A stretch of 64,000 nucleotides of DNA from CAKSEI01 sp964403505 (GCA_964403505.1 CAYOFP010000002.1:62001-126000); one strand, 5' to 3'; positions 17,280 through 26,893 are shown, numbered from the stretch's first letter. Notes: a model not told the origin generated them from the letters alone. Made by a program: numbers and translations.

Positions 17280-19626
17280 AATAAGAGATTTAATAAGAAA
17301 GAAACGACTGTATTTTGACGGCGGCTATGGCACGATGCTCCAGAATTTAGGTCTGCCGTCCGGTGTTGCGCCCGAGATGTGGAATTTAAGCGAACCCGAT
17401 AAGATCACAGGCGTGCATAAAGAATATATTCTGTCCGGCGCTAACTTCATTACCACCAATACGTTTGGGGTCAACGCCGATAAATACGAAAATTACGAGG
17501 AGCTCATAGGCCGTGCGATCGACTGCGCAAAAACGGCGAGGGCGGAGAATAAGAACGTCTATATCGCATTCGATATCGGACCGACAGGCCGCCTGCTCGA
17601 GCCGCTCGGGGATTTGAAATTTGATGAGGCAGTAGAGCTGTACTCAAAAAATGTGCGTGCGGCGCTTTCATGTGGGATCGATTGCTTTATTATTGAGACG
17701 ATGAACGATTGCCACGAGACTAAGGCGGCAGTCTTAGCTGTCAGGGAGAATACCGATCTGCCGCTTTTTGTGACCAACGCATATGACGAGAGCGGAAAAC
17801 TCATGACCGGTGCCGACCCCGAGGCAATGATATGTATGCTCGAGGGAATGGGCGTCGATGCCATCGGCATGAATTGCTCGTTCGGTCCCGATAAAATGCT
17901 CGATATCATAGAGAGATTCGTGCGCTTTTCCTCGCTTCCCGTAATCGTCAATCCCAATGCAGGACTGCCAAAGGTCGTGGACGGCAAAACCGTATACGAT
18001 GTTTCGGCGGATGAATTTGCCTCTTATATGACGGCACTTGCCGAAAAGGGCGCATCTATCCTTGGCGGATGCTGCGGCACTACGCCTGCGTATATAGAAA
18101 AGACGGTTGCCGCAACAAAGGATCTGCCTTATATCCCCGTCACGGAAAAGGATATTACGGCGGTATCGTCATATACCCATTCCGTCACGGTAGGAGACGG
18201 GCCTGTACTGATCGGCGAGCGGATCAACCCGACGGGTAAGCCGAAGCTCAAGGAAGCACTGCGGGAGCAGAATTTCGACTATATCATGAACGAGGGAATA
18301 CGGCAGAGTGATGCCGGCGTTCATATCCTCGATGTCAACGTCGGTCTGCCCGAAATAGATGAAAAAAATGCCATGCTGCAGGCGGTAAAGGCGCTTCAAT
18401 CGGTCGTCGATACACCGCTTCAGCTTGATTCCTCGAGTCCTGAGGTGCTCGAGTGCGCTATGCGTATCTATAACGGCAAGCCGCTGATCAACTCGGTAAA
18501 CGGCGAGGACGAGAGCATGGATGCTATCTTCCCGCTTGTAAAAAAATACGGCGGTGCCGTGATCGCACTCACTATGGATAAGAGCGGAATACCCGAGACG
18601 GCAGCTGAGCGGATAGAAATAGCGAAGAGGATCATTTCCCGTGCCGCCGAATACGGTATCAGGCAGAAGGATATCATCGTCGACCCCCTGTGCCTTACGG
18701 TATCGTCGGGTGCGGATAATGCCATGATAACGCTCGAGTGCGTTGAAATGCTGAAGAAAATGGGCATTAAAACGAGCCTCGGCGTGTCCAATATCTCATT
18801 CGGTCTTCCTGCAAGAGATAAGATCAATACGTCTTTTTATACGTCTGCGATGGAGCGTGGCCTTGACTGTGCGATAATGAATCCCTTTGCTTGCGGTATG
18901 ATGGATGCATATTATTCCTTCCGTGCGCTGCACGGCATGGATTTTTCCTGCGCAGAATATATTGCATACGCCGCAAGCACGGCGGAAACCGCCCCGAAAA
19001 AAGCAGATGTGTCTGAGATGACATTAAAAAAAGCGGTAGTCAGCGGACTTCGTGACGATGCGCAGAAGATTTCAAAAGAGATGCTCGCAAGCGTCCCGCC
19101 GCTCGATGTGATCAATATGCATATAGTACCTGCACTCAATGAGATCGGTAAGGCCTTCGAGGAAAAGCGTGCGTTTTTGCCACAGCTCCTTATGAGCGCC
19201 GAGGCGGCGTCCGCCGCTTTTGAAGCGGTCAAGGAAAAAATGCCGAAGGGAACAGCTGCATCAGGCGAGGTGATACTCGCCACGGTCAAAGGAGACATTC
19301 ACGATATCGGTAAAAATATCGTGCGTGTGCTTCTTGAGAGCTATGGCTTTAAGGTGCATGATCTCGGGCGTGATGTTCCGCCGGAGACGGTGGCGGAGTG
19401 CGTTGAGCGAACAGGCTGTAAGCTCGTCGGGCTGAGCGCATTGATGACAACGACCGTTCCTGCAATGGAGGAAACGATAAAGCTCCTGCACGAAAGATTC
19501 GATGATGTGAATGTCGTTGTCGGCGGTGCGGTACTCAATGAAGAATACGCCGAGATGATAAAGGCTGATATGTATTCGCCCGACGCTATGGATACGGTCA
19601 GATATGCGCAGAATTATTATAAATAA
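17272..19626 (+). CDS. metH: Cobalamin-dependent methionine synthase, lacking activation domain
   Basis: 784 aa against about 1,200 in E. coli. The N-terminal homocysteine/zinc domain has ligands C202, C267 and C268 (GMNCSFGP, GGCCGT). A pterin-binding domain follows (residues about 300-570; GERINPTGKPKLKE). Then come the cap and B12-binding domain with the base-off motif DIHDIG (D675, H677, G680) and VGLSALMTTTVPAM. The C-terminal activation domain is missing and is encoded by the gene just upstream. It makes methionine from homocysteine and 5-methyl-THF. Confidence 0.95.
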   Translation: MNEIRDLIRKKRLYFDGGYGTMLQNLGLPSGVAPEMWNLSEPDKITGVHKEYILSGANFITTNTFGVNADKYENYEELIGRAIDCAKTARAENKNVYIAFDIGPTGRLLEPLGDLKFDEAVELYSKNVRAALSCGIDCFIIETMNDCHETKAAVLAVRENTDLPLFVTNAYDESGKLMTGADPEAMICMLEGMGVDAIGMNCSFGPDKMLDIIERFVRFSSLPVIVNPNAGLPKVVDGKTVYDVSADEFASYMTALAEKGASILGGCCGTTPAYIEKTVAATKDLPYIPVTEKDITAVSSYTHSVTVGDGPVLIGERINPTGKPKLKEALREQNFDYIMNEGIRQSDAGVHILDVNVGLPEIDEKNAMLQAVKALQSVVDTPLQLDSSSPEVLECAMRIYNGKPLINSVNGEDESMDAIFPLVKKYGGAVIALTMDKSGIPETAAERIEIAKRIISRAAEYGIRQKDIIVDPLCLTVSSGADNAMITLECVEMLKKMGIKTSLGVSNISFGLPARDKINTSFYTSAMERGLDCAIMNPFACGMMDAYYSFRALHGMDFSCAEYIAYAASTAETAPKKADVSEMTLKKAVVSGLRDDAQKISKEMLASVPPLDVINMHIVPALNEIGKAFEEKRAFLPQLLMSAEAASAAFEAVKEKMPKGTAASGEVILATVKGDIHDIGKNIVRVLLESYGFKVHDLGRDVPPETVAECVERTGCKLVGLSALMTTTVPAMEETIKLLHERFDDVNVVVGGAVLNEEYAEMIKADMYSPDAMDTVRYAQNYYK

Positions 19627-19634
19627 AAATAAAA

Positions 19635-19665
19635 AAATCCAAATCCATACGGGTTTGGATTTTTC
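19635..19665. terminator. Bidirectional terminator between metH and yqhQ-like gene
   Basis: AAATCCAAATCC (19635-19646) pairs with GGGTTTGGATTT (19651-19662) around an ATAC loop. An A-run precedes it and TTTT follows, so it can serve both convergent units. Confidence 0.88.
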
Positions 19666-19666
19666 A

Positions 19667-20614
19667 TTACCAGTTGTCGCTTTCATCCTCGGGGATGACC
19701 TCGTTCATTGCCGCAATTGCGCATTCTATCATATCGTCTGTCGGCTCCATTACCGAGATGTGCTGGAGGAGCATACCGGGATAGGAGATTATCCTTGTTA
19801 CGATATTATCGTGCTTTCCTGCGAATTTTATCAGCTCGTATCCGATTCCGACCGTGATCGGCAGGACCAAAAGTTTAATTGCTGTGCGAAGGAACGGATT
19901 TGTAATGTGGATAAGCATTGAGATCACGATGCTGACGATAAGGACGAGGATCATAAATGATGTTCCGCATCTCGGATGATACTTTCTCTGCTTACGTATA
20001 TTTTCGACGGTGAGCTCTTCTCCTGCCTCGTAGCAGAAGATAGTTTTGTGCTCTGCGCCGTGAAACATGAATGTCCTTCTTATATCCTTCATCAGTCTCA
20101 TCGACGCCATATAAGTGATAAAGAGGGCAATCTTCAGCACTCCCTCAAATACGCTTCGCAACAAATAATTCTCTCTTATCTGCGGCATCGGTATCGAGAG
20201 CCAGCTGTATAGCTGGGAGGGAAGATACATAAATAATCCGACGGCGAGTAAAACGCCGAGGATACCGGAGACTACACCGATAATCGCCATGATTATTTTG
20301 TTCTCTTTTTTCTTTTGTTCCTCGGTCTTGCCTTCGTCCTCAGTTATTTCTTCGAGGCCGGAAATTTCGGCAGAGCGCATCAGATACTTATATCCGAGCT
20401 TCAGAGACATCACCATGTTGTATACGCCGCGCAAGATCGGTATCTTGAATATTTTCGGCGCTTTGGCAACGGAGGTCTCCTCTTTTTCGATTATGATCTC
20501 GCCCTGCGGATTTCTGACCGCCATGGCGGTGACCTGCGGTCCTCGCATCATGATTCCCTCGAGAAGTGCCTGACCGCCGATTGATGTTTTTTTAGTACAG
20601 TTATTATTCTTCAT
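19667..20614 (-). CDS. DUF1385 (YqhQ-like) membrane protein
   Basis: 315 aa. The N-terminal signature GGQALLEGIMMRGPQVTAMAVRNP, the motif FHGAEHKTIFCYEAGEELT and RQRKYHPRCGTSFM are diagnostic of the DUF1385/YqhQ family. At least four transmembrane helices follow (residues about 105-235 and 240-260). The biochemical role is unknown; the histidine/cysteine motif AEHK…HPRCGT looks like a metal or catalytic site but is unproven. In many Clostridia this gene precedes prmC and prfA; here it stands alone on the minus strand. Start ATG 20614 with GAGGT just upstream. Confidence 0.88.
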   Translation of the reverse strand: MKNNNCTKKTSIGGQALLEGIMMRGPQVTAMAVRNPQGEIIIEKEETSVAKAPKIFKIPILRGVYNMVMSLKLGYKYLMRSAEISGLEEITEDEGKTEEQKKKENKIIMAIIGVVSGILGVLLAVGLFMYLPSQLYSWLSIPMPQIRENYLLRSVFEGVLKIALFITYMASMRLMKDIRRTFMFHGAEHKTIFCYEAGEELTVENIRKQRKYHPRCGTSFMILVLIVSIVISMLIHITNPFLRTAIKLLVLPITVGIGYELIKFAGKHDNIVTRIISYPGMLLQHISVMEPTDDMIECAIAAMNEVIPEDESDNW

Positions 20615-20631
20615 ATTTACCTCATAAAAAT

Positions 20632-20660
20632 ATTATAATACAATAGCGTTTTTTTTTCAA
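20632..20660 (-). promoter_or_regulatory. Promoter of the yqhQ-like gene
   Basis: Minus strand TTGAAA (20655-20660), 17-base spacer, TATAAT (20632-20637). It is back-to-back with the plus-strand promoter at 20667. Confidence 0.85.
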
Positions 20661-20666
20661 CTGTTA

Positions 20667-20695
20667 TTGAAAAATATATTTTATTAAGGTATAAT
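20667..20695 (+). promoter_or_regulatory. Promoter of the transglutaminase-like/hom pair
   Basis: TTGAAA (20667-20672), 17-base spacer, TATAAT (20690-20695). GGGGAGGTG follows at 20709-20717. Confidence 0.87.
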
Positions 20696-20723
20696 AATTA
20701 TATTATTTGGGGAGGTGCGAAAA

Positions 20724-21863
20724 ATGGGCAAAAAACCTGTGTTTGGTAAGAGAACAGTCGTTATCTGTATCATTTCTGTTTTTGTGCTCGTTTATGTGCT
20801 TATGTTCGTGAAATTCGGCTTTCTTTTCAAAAAGGCCGATATAGAGGACAGTCCCCCGATCTTTTGTGAAAATTCGCTTTATTATAATAACCTGACGCGG
20901 AAGGAACAGCTTCTTTACGAGGCGATGACCGATGCCATAAGTGATTTTGATTCTTTCACGAGGGAAATACCATACAGGTATTCATCGGATGAATTCAACG
21001 ATGTGGTAAAGTTTATAATATGCGATAATCCCATGCTTTTTTATGTAAGCTATGATTCCTCGGTGATGTATACAAACGACGTTGCAACTAAGGTAGAGCT
21101 TAAGTATACTGTTGAAAGGGAAGACGCTATCGAAATGCGCAATGCCCTAGATACGGAGCTTCAAAGGATCGCCGCACTTCTGATAAAAGAGGACGCATTC
21201 GCAACCGAGCTTGCCATCCACGATTATCTCGTAGAGAATTGTGCCTACCTCTCGGACGATGCGAGCACAGATTATCTGAATAATACTGCATACGGCGCTA
21301 TTATCAATCATAAATCCTACTGCGACGGATATGCGCTCGCTTTCAAGGAGCTGATGAACCGATGCGGCCTGTTTGCATCTACTGTCTGCGGAACTGCGAA
21401 CGGGCTCAACCATATGTGGGATATCGTGTGCATTGACGACAGCTTTTACCATGTCGATGTGACGTGGGATGATGCTGACAACGATATGATATTCCACGGA
21501 TATCTGAATGTCAGTGCAGAGGAGATCTCACGCACGCACCAGATATCATACGGCGATATCCTGCCCGAGGCGAACGATACGAAAAATTATTACAAATCGG
21601 CAGGACTTTTTGCCGAAACCGCAGAGCAGCTCAGCGCTATCGTGAACAGTGCCATGCGTGCCAGCGCCTCTGACGGAAAAAAGTATTTTGAGATCATGCT
21701 CGGCTATGATGCCGAAAAAGACCTGCGTGCCGCATTTAGTGCAGCGGTAGGCAGCATTAATGCCGAGGGTAAATATAATTTTACCGATGCATACCGTGAG
21801 CATTATTGCTCGGATGATAAAAAAATGATAAATATTGAAATATACTATGAGGAAACAAAATGA
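20724..21863 (+). CDS. Membrane-anchored transglutaminase-like protein
   Basis: 379 aa. An N-terminal transmembrane helix (residues about 12-32) anchors an extracytoplasmic transglutaminase-like (papain-fold) domain. The predicted triad is C200 (SYCDGYALAF), H230 (GLNHMWDIV) and D245 (HVDVTWDD), all in the correct order and spacing. Such proteins may act as proteases or cross-linkers on surface substrates; the substrate is unknown. ATG 20724 is chosen because GGGGAGGTG sits 7-15 bases ahead; the in-frame GTG at 20715 lies inside that site. Its stop overlaps the hom start (ATGA). Confidence 0.85.
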   Translation: MGKKPVFGKRTVVICIISVFVLVYVLMFVKFGFLFKKADIEDSPPIFCENSLYYNNLTRKEQLLYEAMTDAISDFDSFTREIPYRYSSDEFNDVVKFIICDNPMLFYVSYDSSVMYTNDVATKVELKYTVEREDAIEMRNALDTELQRIAALLIKEDAFATELAIHDYLVENCAYLSDDASTDYLNNTAYGAIINHKSYCDGYALAFKELMNRCGLFASTVCGTANGLNHMWDIVCIDDSFYHVDVTWDDADNDMIFHGYLNVSAEEISRTHQISYGDILPEANDTKNYYKSAGLFAETAEQLSAIVNSAMRASASDGKKYFEIMLGYDAEKDLRAAFSAAVGSINAEGKYNFTDAYREHYCSDDKKMINIEIYYEETK

Positions 21864-23017
21864 AGAAAATAGCAATTCTCGGATTCGGAACGATTGGCAG
21901 CGGAGTGGCTGATGTCATTGATATCAACCGTGAGTCAATAGAAAATCAGATCGGCGATAAGGTTGAGGTAGCTCATATACTCGACCTGAGGACATTTCCC
22001 GATTCGCCTTATCATAGCATCGTGACGTCTAATTATGATGAAATATTAAACGATGAAAGTGTCGATATCGTCGTAGAGGCGATGGGCGGCTCTCACCCGG
22101 CGTATGATTTTTCTCTCGCCGCACTAAAGGCAGGAAAGCACGTTGTTTCCTCGAATAAAGAGGTCGTTGCCAATTTCGGCATGGAGCTTCTGCAGGCGGC
22201 AAGGGACAACGGAGTCAGATATCTCTTTGAAGCGAGCGTCGGCGGTGGTATCCCGATCATCCGTCCGCTGAACGATTCTCTCGCAGGAAATAAGATATGC
22301 TCTGTGCGGGGTATCCTTAACGGTACGACGAATTATATCCTGACCGAGATGTCGCAAAACGGTAAATCCTTTGAGGCGGCGCTGAAGGAGGCGCAGGAGA
22401 AGGGATATGCCGAGCGGAATCCCGAGGCAGACGTAGAGGGAATCGACGCAAAGCGGAAGATACTCATCCTTGCGGCGCTTGCTTTTGGAAAGATATATTC
22501 TGAGGCCGATGTCAAAAATGTTGGCATAACGAAGGTAGAAACAGCCGATGCCGAGATACTGTCGTCGATCGGTGCAAAGATAAAGCTTGTCGGCTTTGCG
22601 GAGAATATCGGGGAGAAGAAGATCATAGGCGTCGAGCCGTGCGTTGCTCTGCGTGATAATCCGCTGTGCTCGGTCGACGGAGTCTTTAACGGAATATTGG
22701 TCAGCGGTAATGCGCTCGGTGACATCATGTTTTACGGCAGCGGTGCAGGCAAGCTGCCGACCGCAAGCGCTGTGGTCGCAGATATCATGGATATCTTCTT
22801 AAATCCCGACAAAAAGGAAACCACCGCATTTGCCGAAGGATGTAAGTGCGATATCGACGACGGATATGACATAAAAGCGGATTATTATGTACGATGTGAG
22901 CATATATCCGATACGCTCGAATGTGATAAGATCGCCGATAATGCATATATCGTGCACGGCGTCTCGCGAAAAGAGCTCGAAAAGCTCGGATACAAGGTCG
23001 TATACCGCATATTATAA
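21860..23017 (+). CDS. hom: Homoserine dehydrogenase
   Basis: 385 aa. It reduces aspartate semialdehyde to homoserine for threonine and methionine synthesis. The NAD(P)-binding motif GFGTIGSGVADV is at the N-terminus. SSNKEVVANFG, SVGGGIPIIRPL and GILNGTTNYIL are the catalytic-domain signatures, and GYAERNPEADVEGIDAKRK is typical. It is shorter than the common ~430-aa form, and the C-terminal ~60 residues do not clearly form an ACT domain, so feedback control by threonine is doubtful. It overlaps the transglutaminase-like gene by four bases, an unusual partner. Confidence 0.93.
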   Translation: MKKIAILGFGTIGSGVADVIDINRESIENQIGDKVEVAHILDLRTFPDSPYHSIVTSNYDEILNDESVDIVVEAMGGSHPAYDFSLAALKAGKHVVSSNKEVVANFGMELLQAARDNGVRYLFEASVGGGIPIIRPLNDSLAGNKICSVRGILNGTTNYILTEMSQNGKSFEAALKEAQEKGYAERNPEADVEGIDAKRKILILAALAFGKIYSEADVKNVGITKVETADAEILSSIGAKIKLVGFAENIGEKKIIGVEPCVALRDNPLCSVDGVFNGILVSGNALGDIMFYGSGAGKLPTASAVVADIMDIFLNPDKKETTAFAEGCKCDIDDGYDIKADYYVRCEHISDTLECDKIADNAYIVHGVSRKELEKLGYKVVYRIL

Positions 23018-23026
23018 ATAAAAATA

Positions 23027-23072
23027 TACAGCTCACGGATTTTTCTAAATCTTTGAGCTGTAACTTTTGGGC
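23027..23072 (+). terminator. Hairpin after hom, possible weak terminator
   Basis: TACAGCTCA (23027-23035) pairs with TGAGCTGTA (23054-23062) around an 18-base loop that can form a small inner stem. Only AACTTTT follows, so termination would be weak. It may be an attenuator between hom and the ABC genes. Confidence 0.45.
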
Positions 23073-23093
23073 TGAAAAAAGGAGGTGAACTCC

Positions 23094-24878
23094 GTGATAT
23101 TCGGAAAATATATCAATAAATATTATATCAAACATGCACCGGCGCTTTTGCTCGGTATTCTGGCGGTTATTACAGTTGATTATTTTCAACTTTTAATGCC
23201 GGGGATATATAGGATGGTCGTAAACGGCATGAACAGCGGAGAGGTCGAGATCGACGGCTTAGCAGTCCCGTTCGATACGGAAGTCCTGCTGAATCATATC
23301 TGCCTTCCCATCATAGTGGTCATCGTCGCCACGGTCATAGGCCGTTTTGGGTGGCGTGTCTGTTTTTTCAATTCTGCCATACGTGTCGAGACGGATTTAA
23401 GAAACCGTATGTTTGACCATAGTAAGGACCTGTCGCAGGAATACTATCAGGTGAATAAAGTCGGCAATCTCATGAGCTTATATACAAATGATCTTGATAC
23501 GATTCAGGAGTGCTTCGGCGACGGCATACTCATGTTTTGTGACGCAATATTGCTGTTGGCCATGGCGTTTTACAAAATGTGGAATATGGATCGTCTTCTC
23601 ACCGGACTTTCTCTTATACCGATGGCGGTACTGTTTATCATGAGTACGGTGCTTGGCAAAGAAATGACCAAAAGGTGGGATGAGCGTCAGCAGGCATTTT
23701 CCGATCTGTCAGACTTTTCGCAGGAGAACTTTTCGGGTATCGCCGTAGTCAAGGCTTTTGTCAAAGAGCTGAAGGAGCTTATGGCATTCAGGAAGCTGAA
23801 TGAAAAAAACGAAAAGACGAATGTCTCGTATACAAAGATCTCCGTGCTTCTCAATATTCTTGTAACGCTTTTGGTAGAGTCGGTCGTGTGTGTAATCCTC
23901 GGATACGGCGGCTATCTCGTATATCAGAGGAGCTTTGACCCGGGACAGCTTGTCGAGTATATCGGTTACTTTAATTCTATCGTGTGGCCGGTCATGGCAG
24001 TGTCCATGCTCATTGAGAAGGCATCAAGGGGTAAGGCGTCGCTCGATCGAATCAGTGAGCTTCTCGATGCGCCGGTCAATGTCGCAGACAGAGAAGGCGT
24101 GAAGGATCTTCGGGATATCAATGGTAAGATCGAATTTAAGGATCTCTCATTTCGCTATCCCGACGGCGAATACGATGTTCTGAAAAATATATCATTTGTC
24201 ATAGAGGCAGGCGAGAGCGTCGGTATCATCGGAAAGACGGGCGCCGGTAAGACTACGCTTGTCGACCTTATCTTGCGTACATATAATGTCGCAGACGGGA
24301 CTTTGTTTGTTGACGATGCGGATGTGAACAGCGTCAGCATGCACTCTCTCAGACAGGGATGCGCTTATGTACCTCAGGATAACTTCCTCTTTTCCGATAC
24401 GATCTCAAATAATATAGCATTTGCTTTTGACGTTCACGATCCTGCCGAGGTAGAAGGGGCGGCACGTCTTGCCGATGTTTATGATAATATTGCCGAATTC
24501 AAGAACGGATTCGATACGGTGCTCGGTGAGCGTGGCGTTACGGTCTCGGGCGGACAGAAGCAGAGGATATCCATCGCCCGTGCACTTTTGAAAAACGCAC
24601 CGATACTGATCCTCGATGATTCGGTATCGGCAGTCGACACGAAAACAGAAAAGGTCATTCTTGATAATCTGAGAGAGCACAGAAAAGGGCAGACGACCAT
24701 TCTGATCGCCCACCGTATATCGACGGTCGAGCGTATGAATAAAATAGTATTTATCGATGACGGGGCGGTCGTGGCGGTCGGCTCTCATGAGGAGCTGTAT
24801 CAAAGCTGTGAGGCTTATCGCCGCACGGTCGATCTTCAGCGTCTCGAGGACGAGGCAGGGGGTGAGCATAATGCATGA
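23094..24878 (+). CDS. ABC exporter half-transporter, subunit with degenerate Walker B glutamate
   Basis: 594 aa: six-helix type IV exporter domain (residues about 1-310) fused to an ATPase. Walker A is GKTGAGKTTL and the ABC signature VSGGQKQRISIARAL is canonical. Walker B reads ILILDDSVSAVD: aspartate replaces the catalytic glutamate. Together with the next gene this is the arrangement of heterodimeric multidrug exporters such as BmrCD and TM287/288. GTG at 23094 is chosen because GGAGGTG is at 23081-23087; the in-frame GTG at 23085 lies inside that site. The substrate is unknown. The partner begins eight bases before this gene ends. Confidence 0.9.
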   Translation: MIFGKYINKYYIKHAPALLLGILAVITVDYFQLLMPGIYRMVVNGMNSGEVEIDGLAVPFDTEVLLNHICLPIIVVIVATVIGRFGWRVCFFNSAIRVETDLRNRMFDHSKDLSQEYYQVNKVGNLMSLYTNDLDTIQECFGDGILMFCDAILLLAMAFYKMWNMDRLLTGLSLIPMAVLFIMSTVLGKEMTKRWDERQQAFSDLSDFSQENFSGIAVVKAFVKELKELMAFRKLNEKNEKTNVSYTKISVLLNILVTLLVESVVCVILGYGGYLVYQRSFDPGQLVEYIGYFNSIVWPVMAVSMLIEKASRGKASLDRISELLDAPVNVADREGVKDLRDINGKIEFKDLSFRYPDGEYDVLKNISFVIEAGESVGIIGKTGAGKTTLVDLILRTYNVADGTLFVDDADVNSVSMHSLRQGCAYVPQDNFLFSDTISNNIAFAFDVHDPAEVEGAARLADVYDNIAEFKNGFDTVLGERGVTVSGGQKQRISIARALLKNAPILILDDSVSAVDTKTEKVILDNLREHRKGQTTILIAHRISTVERMNKIVFIDDGAVVAVGSHEELYQSCEAYRRTVDLQRLEDEAGGEHNA

Positions 24879-26757
24879 TTTATTGCCGCTTTATATCGTC
24901 GGCGCAGTGATAGGTACGATAGCGACAGCTCTGATTATTGCTTACGCAACAGTGAAAGATAAAAAAGAAACGATGGGCTTTGACCGTAATATGAAGGACG
25001 GCGAGATAATGAAGCGCCTGCTTTCGTACGCCAAGCCCTATTGGCGCAGTTTCGTTATCGTGGGTATGCTTGTACTGTTTTCTATCGTTTACGATATTGC
25101 GGCGCCGCAGATTGTGGGATATATTGAGGAGCTTGTCGTAGGGGACTTTGCGCTGGGGACGTTATATATTGCCGTCGGCGTATATGCAGGACTGCTTGTG
25201 TTTTCCATGCTCAGCTCGTATTTTCAGGCGATCATCCTGCAAAAAACAGGGCAAAGGATCATATCGAATCTCCGTGAGGATCTGTTTTCGCATATAGAGG
25301 CGCTCTCTCACGGGCAGTTAAATGATATCCCCGTCGGTAAGCTTGTCACACGTGTGACGAATGATACCAATGCGATCTCCATGATGTTTACGAATCTTCT
25401 CGTAAATCTCGTCAAAAACTGCTTTGTTATCTTAGGCATTTTAGCTGCGATGCTGTGGCTCAATTATGAATTGACCCTGATGATATTGTGTTTTGTGCCC
25501 TTTATCGCACTGTTTACTGTAATATTCCGTAAATTTTCACGCCGTGCATACCGTAAGGTCAAAGATTGTACGACGGATATCAATACGTATCTTTCGGAAA
25601 ACCTGTCGGGTATCAAGATAACGCAGATCTTCAATCGTGAGGATGCGAAGAGGCGTGACTTCTTAAACAGGAGCAATGCGCTCGGCAGGGCAAAACGGGA
25701 GCAGGTGTTCGTTTTCAGTACCTTCCGTCCGCTCGTATATATGCTGTATACCGCTTCGGTATTGTGCTTATTCTATCTCGGCGGTATGGGCTATATCAAA
25801 AATACGTCATTTTTGGGTCAGACGCTGACCAGCGGCACGATCGTAACGTTTTATATGTATACCTCCAAGTTCTTTAATCCCATACAAAACCTTGCCGAGC
25901 AGTTCAGCTGGCTGCAGTCGGCATTTGCCTCGGCAGAGAAGGTCTTTTCGATTATGGATATCGAGCCTTCGTTGTGCGATGCGCCCGATGCTATAGAGCT
26001 CGACGAAGTAAAGGGAGAGATAGAGTTTAAGGATGTATGGTTTGGCTATATCCCCGACGAATGGGTCCTGCGCGGCGTATCGTTCCACGTAAACGCACGG
26101 GAAACGGTGGCTTTTGTCGGTTCTACCGGTTCGGGAAAAACAACGATCCTGTCTCTTATCTGCCGTAATTATGAATTTCAAAAAGGACAGATATTGATCG
26201 ACGGTATCGATATACGGAAAATAAAGATATCCTCTCTGCGAAAGCATTTCGGTCAGATGCTCCAGGATGTATTTCTCTTTTCGGGTACGATACGCAGTAA
26301 TATCGTATTGAGAGAGGAGGGGATACCGGACGATAAGATCATGGAGGTCTGTCGGTATGTCAACGCCGACCGGTTTATCGAAAAGCTCGATTACGGACTC
26401 GATGAGATCGTGCGTGAGAGGGGAAATAACTTCTCGGCTGGGCAGAGACAGCTTTTGTCCTTTGCGAGGACGATAATTCATAAGCCCTCTGTCATGATCC
26501 TTGATGAAGCGACGGCAAATATCGATACGGAAACAGAGCTTCTGATCCAGGATTCTATGGAAAAGATGAAAAATATCGGTACGATGCTGGTCGTAGCGCA
26601 CAGACTCTCGACGATACAGCATGCCGATAATATCATCGTCTTATCGCACGGCAAGATCATTGAGCAGGGCAATCACCATGAGCTGTTGGAGCAAAAGGGA
26701 AGGTACTACCGGCTGTATACATTGCAGTATCATAAAGAGCAGATGAAATATTGTTAA
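24871..26757 (+). CDS. ABC exporter half-transporter, subunit with degenerate signature motif
   Basis: 628 aa. An extra N-terminal helix (residues about 5-25) precedes the six-helix domain and the ATPase. Walker A is STGSGKTTIL and Walker B VMILDEATANID keeps the catalytic glutamate. The signature reads FSAGQRQLLSFART in place of LSGGQ. In the heterodimer this degenerate signature would face the defective Walker B of the partner, leaving one active site. The ATG at 24871 lies 10 bases after GGGGGTG, inside the end of the first gene. A multidrug or lipid export role is likely but unproven. Confidence 0.9.
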   Translation: MHDLLPLYIVGAVIGTIATALIIAYATVKDKKETMGFDRNMKDGEIMKRLLSYAKPYWRSFVIVGMLVLFSIVYDIAAPQIVGYIEELVVGDFALGTLYIAVGVYAGLLVFSMLSSYFQAIILQKTGQRIISNLREDLFSHIEALSHGQLNDIPVGKLVTRVTNDTNAISMMFTNLLVNLVKNCFVILGILAAMLWLNYELTLMILCFVPFIALFTVIFRKFSRRAYRKVKDCTTDINTYLSENLSGIKITQIFNREDAKRRDFLNRSNALGRAKREQVFVFSTFRPLVYMLYTASVLCLFYLGGMGYIKNTSFLGQTLTSGTIVTFYMYTSKFFNPIQNLAEQFSWLQSAFASAEKVFSIMDIEPSLCDAPDAIELDEVKGEIEFKDVWFGYIPDEWVLRGVSFHVNARETVAFVGSTGSGKTTILSLICRNYEFQKGQILIDGIDIRKIKISSLRKHFGQMLQDVFLFSGTIRSNIVLREEGIPDDKIMEVCRYVNADRFIEKLDYGLDEIVRERGNNFSAGQRQLLSFARTIIHKPSVMILDEATANIDTETELLIQDSMEKMKNIGTMLVVAHRLSTIQHADNIIVLSHGKIIEQGNHHELLEQKGRYYRLYTLQYHKEQMKYC

Positions 26758-26794
26758 ATATATGTTAAATGTACTTATTTATCACAAATTTCTC

Positions 26795-26823
26795 TTGATT
26801 TTTCTGAGGTAAAGTTTTACAAT
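26795..26823 (+). promoter_or_regulatory. Promoter of groES-groEL
   Basis: TTGATT (26795-26800), 17-base spacer, TACAAT (26818-26823). The predicted start near 26830 places the CIRCE operator at the first transcribed bases. Confidence 0.85.
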
Positions 26824-26833
26824 ATATAAAGGA

Positions 26834-26860
26834 TTAGCACTCGGTGCTTACGAGTGCTAA
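26834..26860 (+). promoter_or_regulatory. CIRCE operator (HrcA binding site)
   Basis: A perfect match to the CIRCE inverted repeat: TTAGCACTC (26834-26842), nine bases, GAGTGCTAA (26852-26860), 34 bases before groES. HrcA is known to repress groESL through this site and to be released on heat shock. hrcA itself is not in the window. Confidence 0.98.
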
Positions 26861-26893
26861 AAAACAGATAACATTTTTAAGGAGGAATATAGA

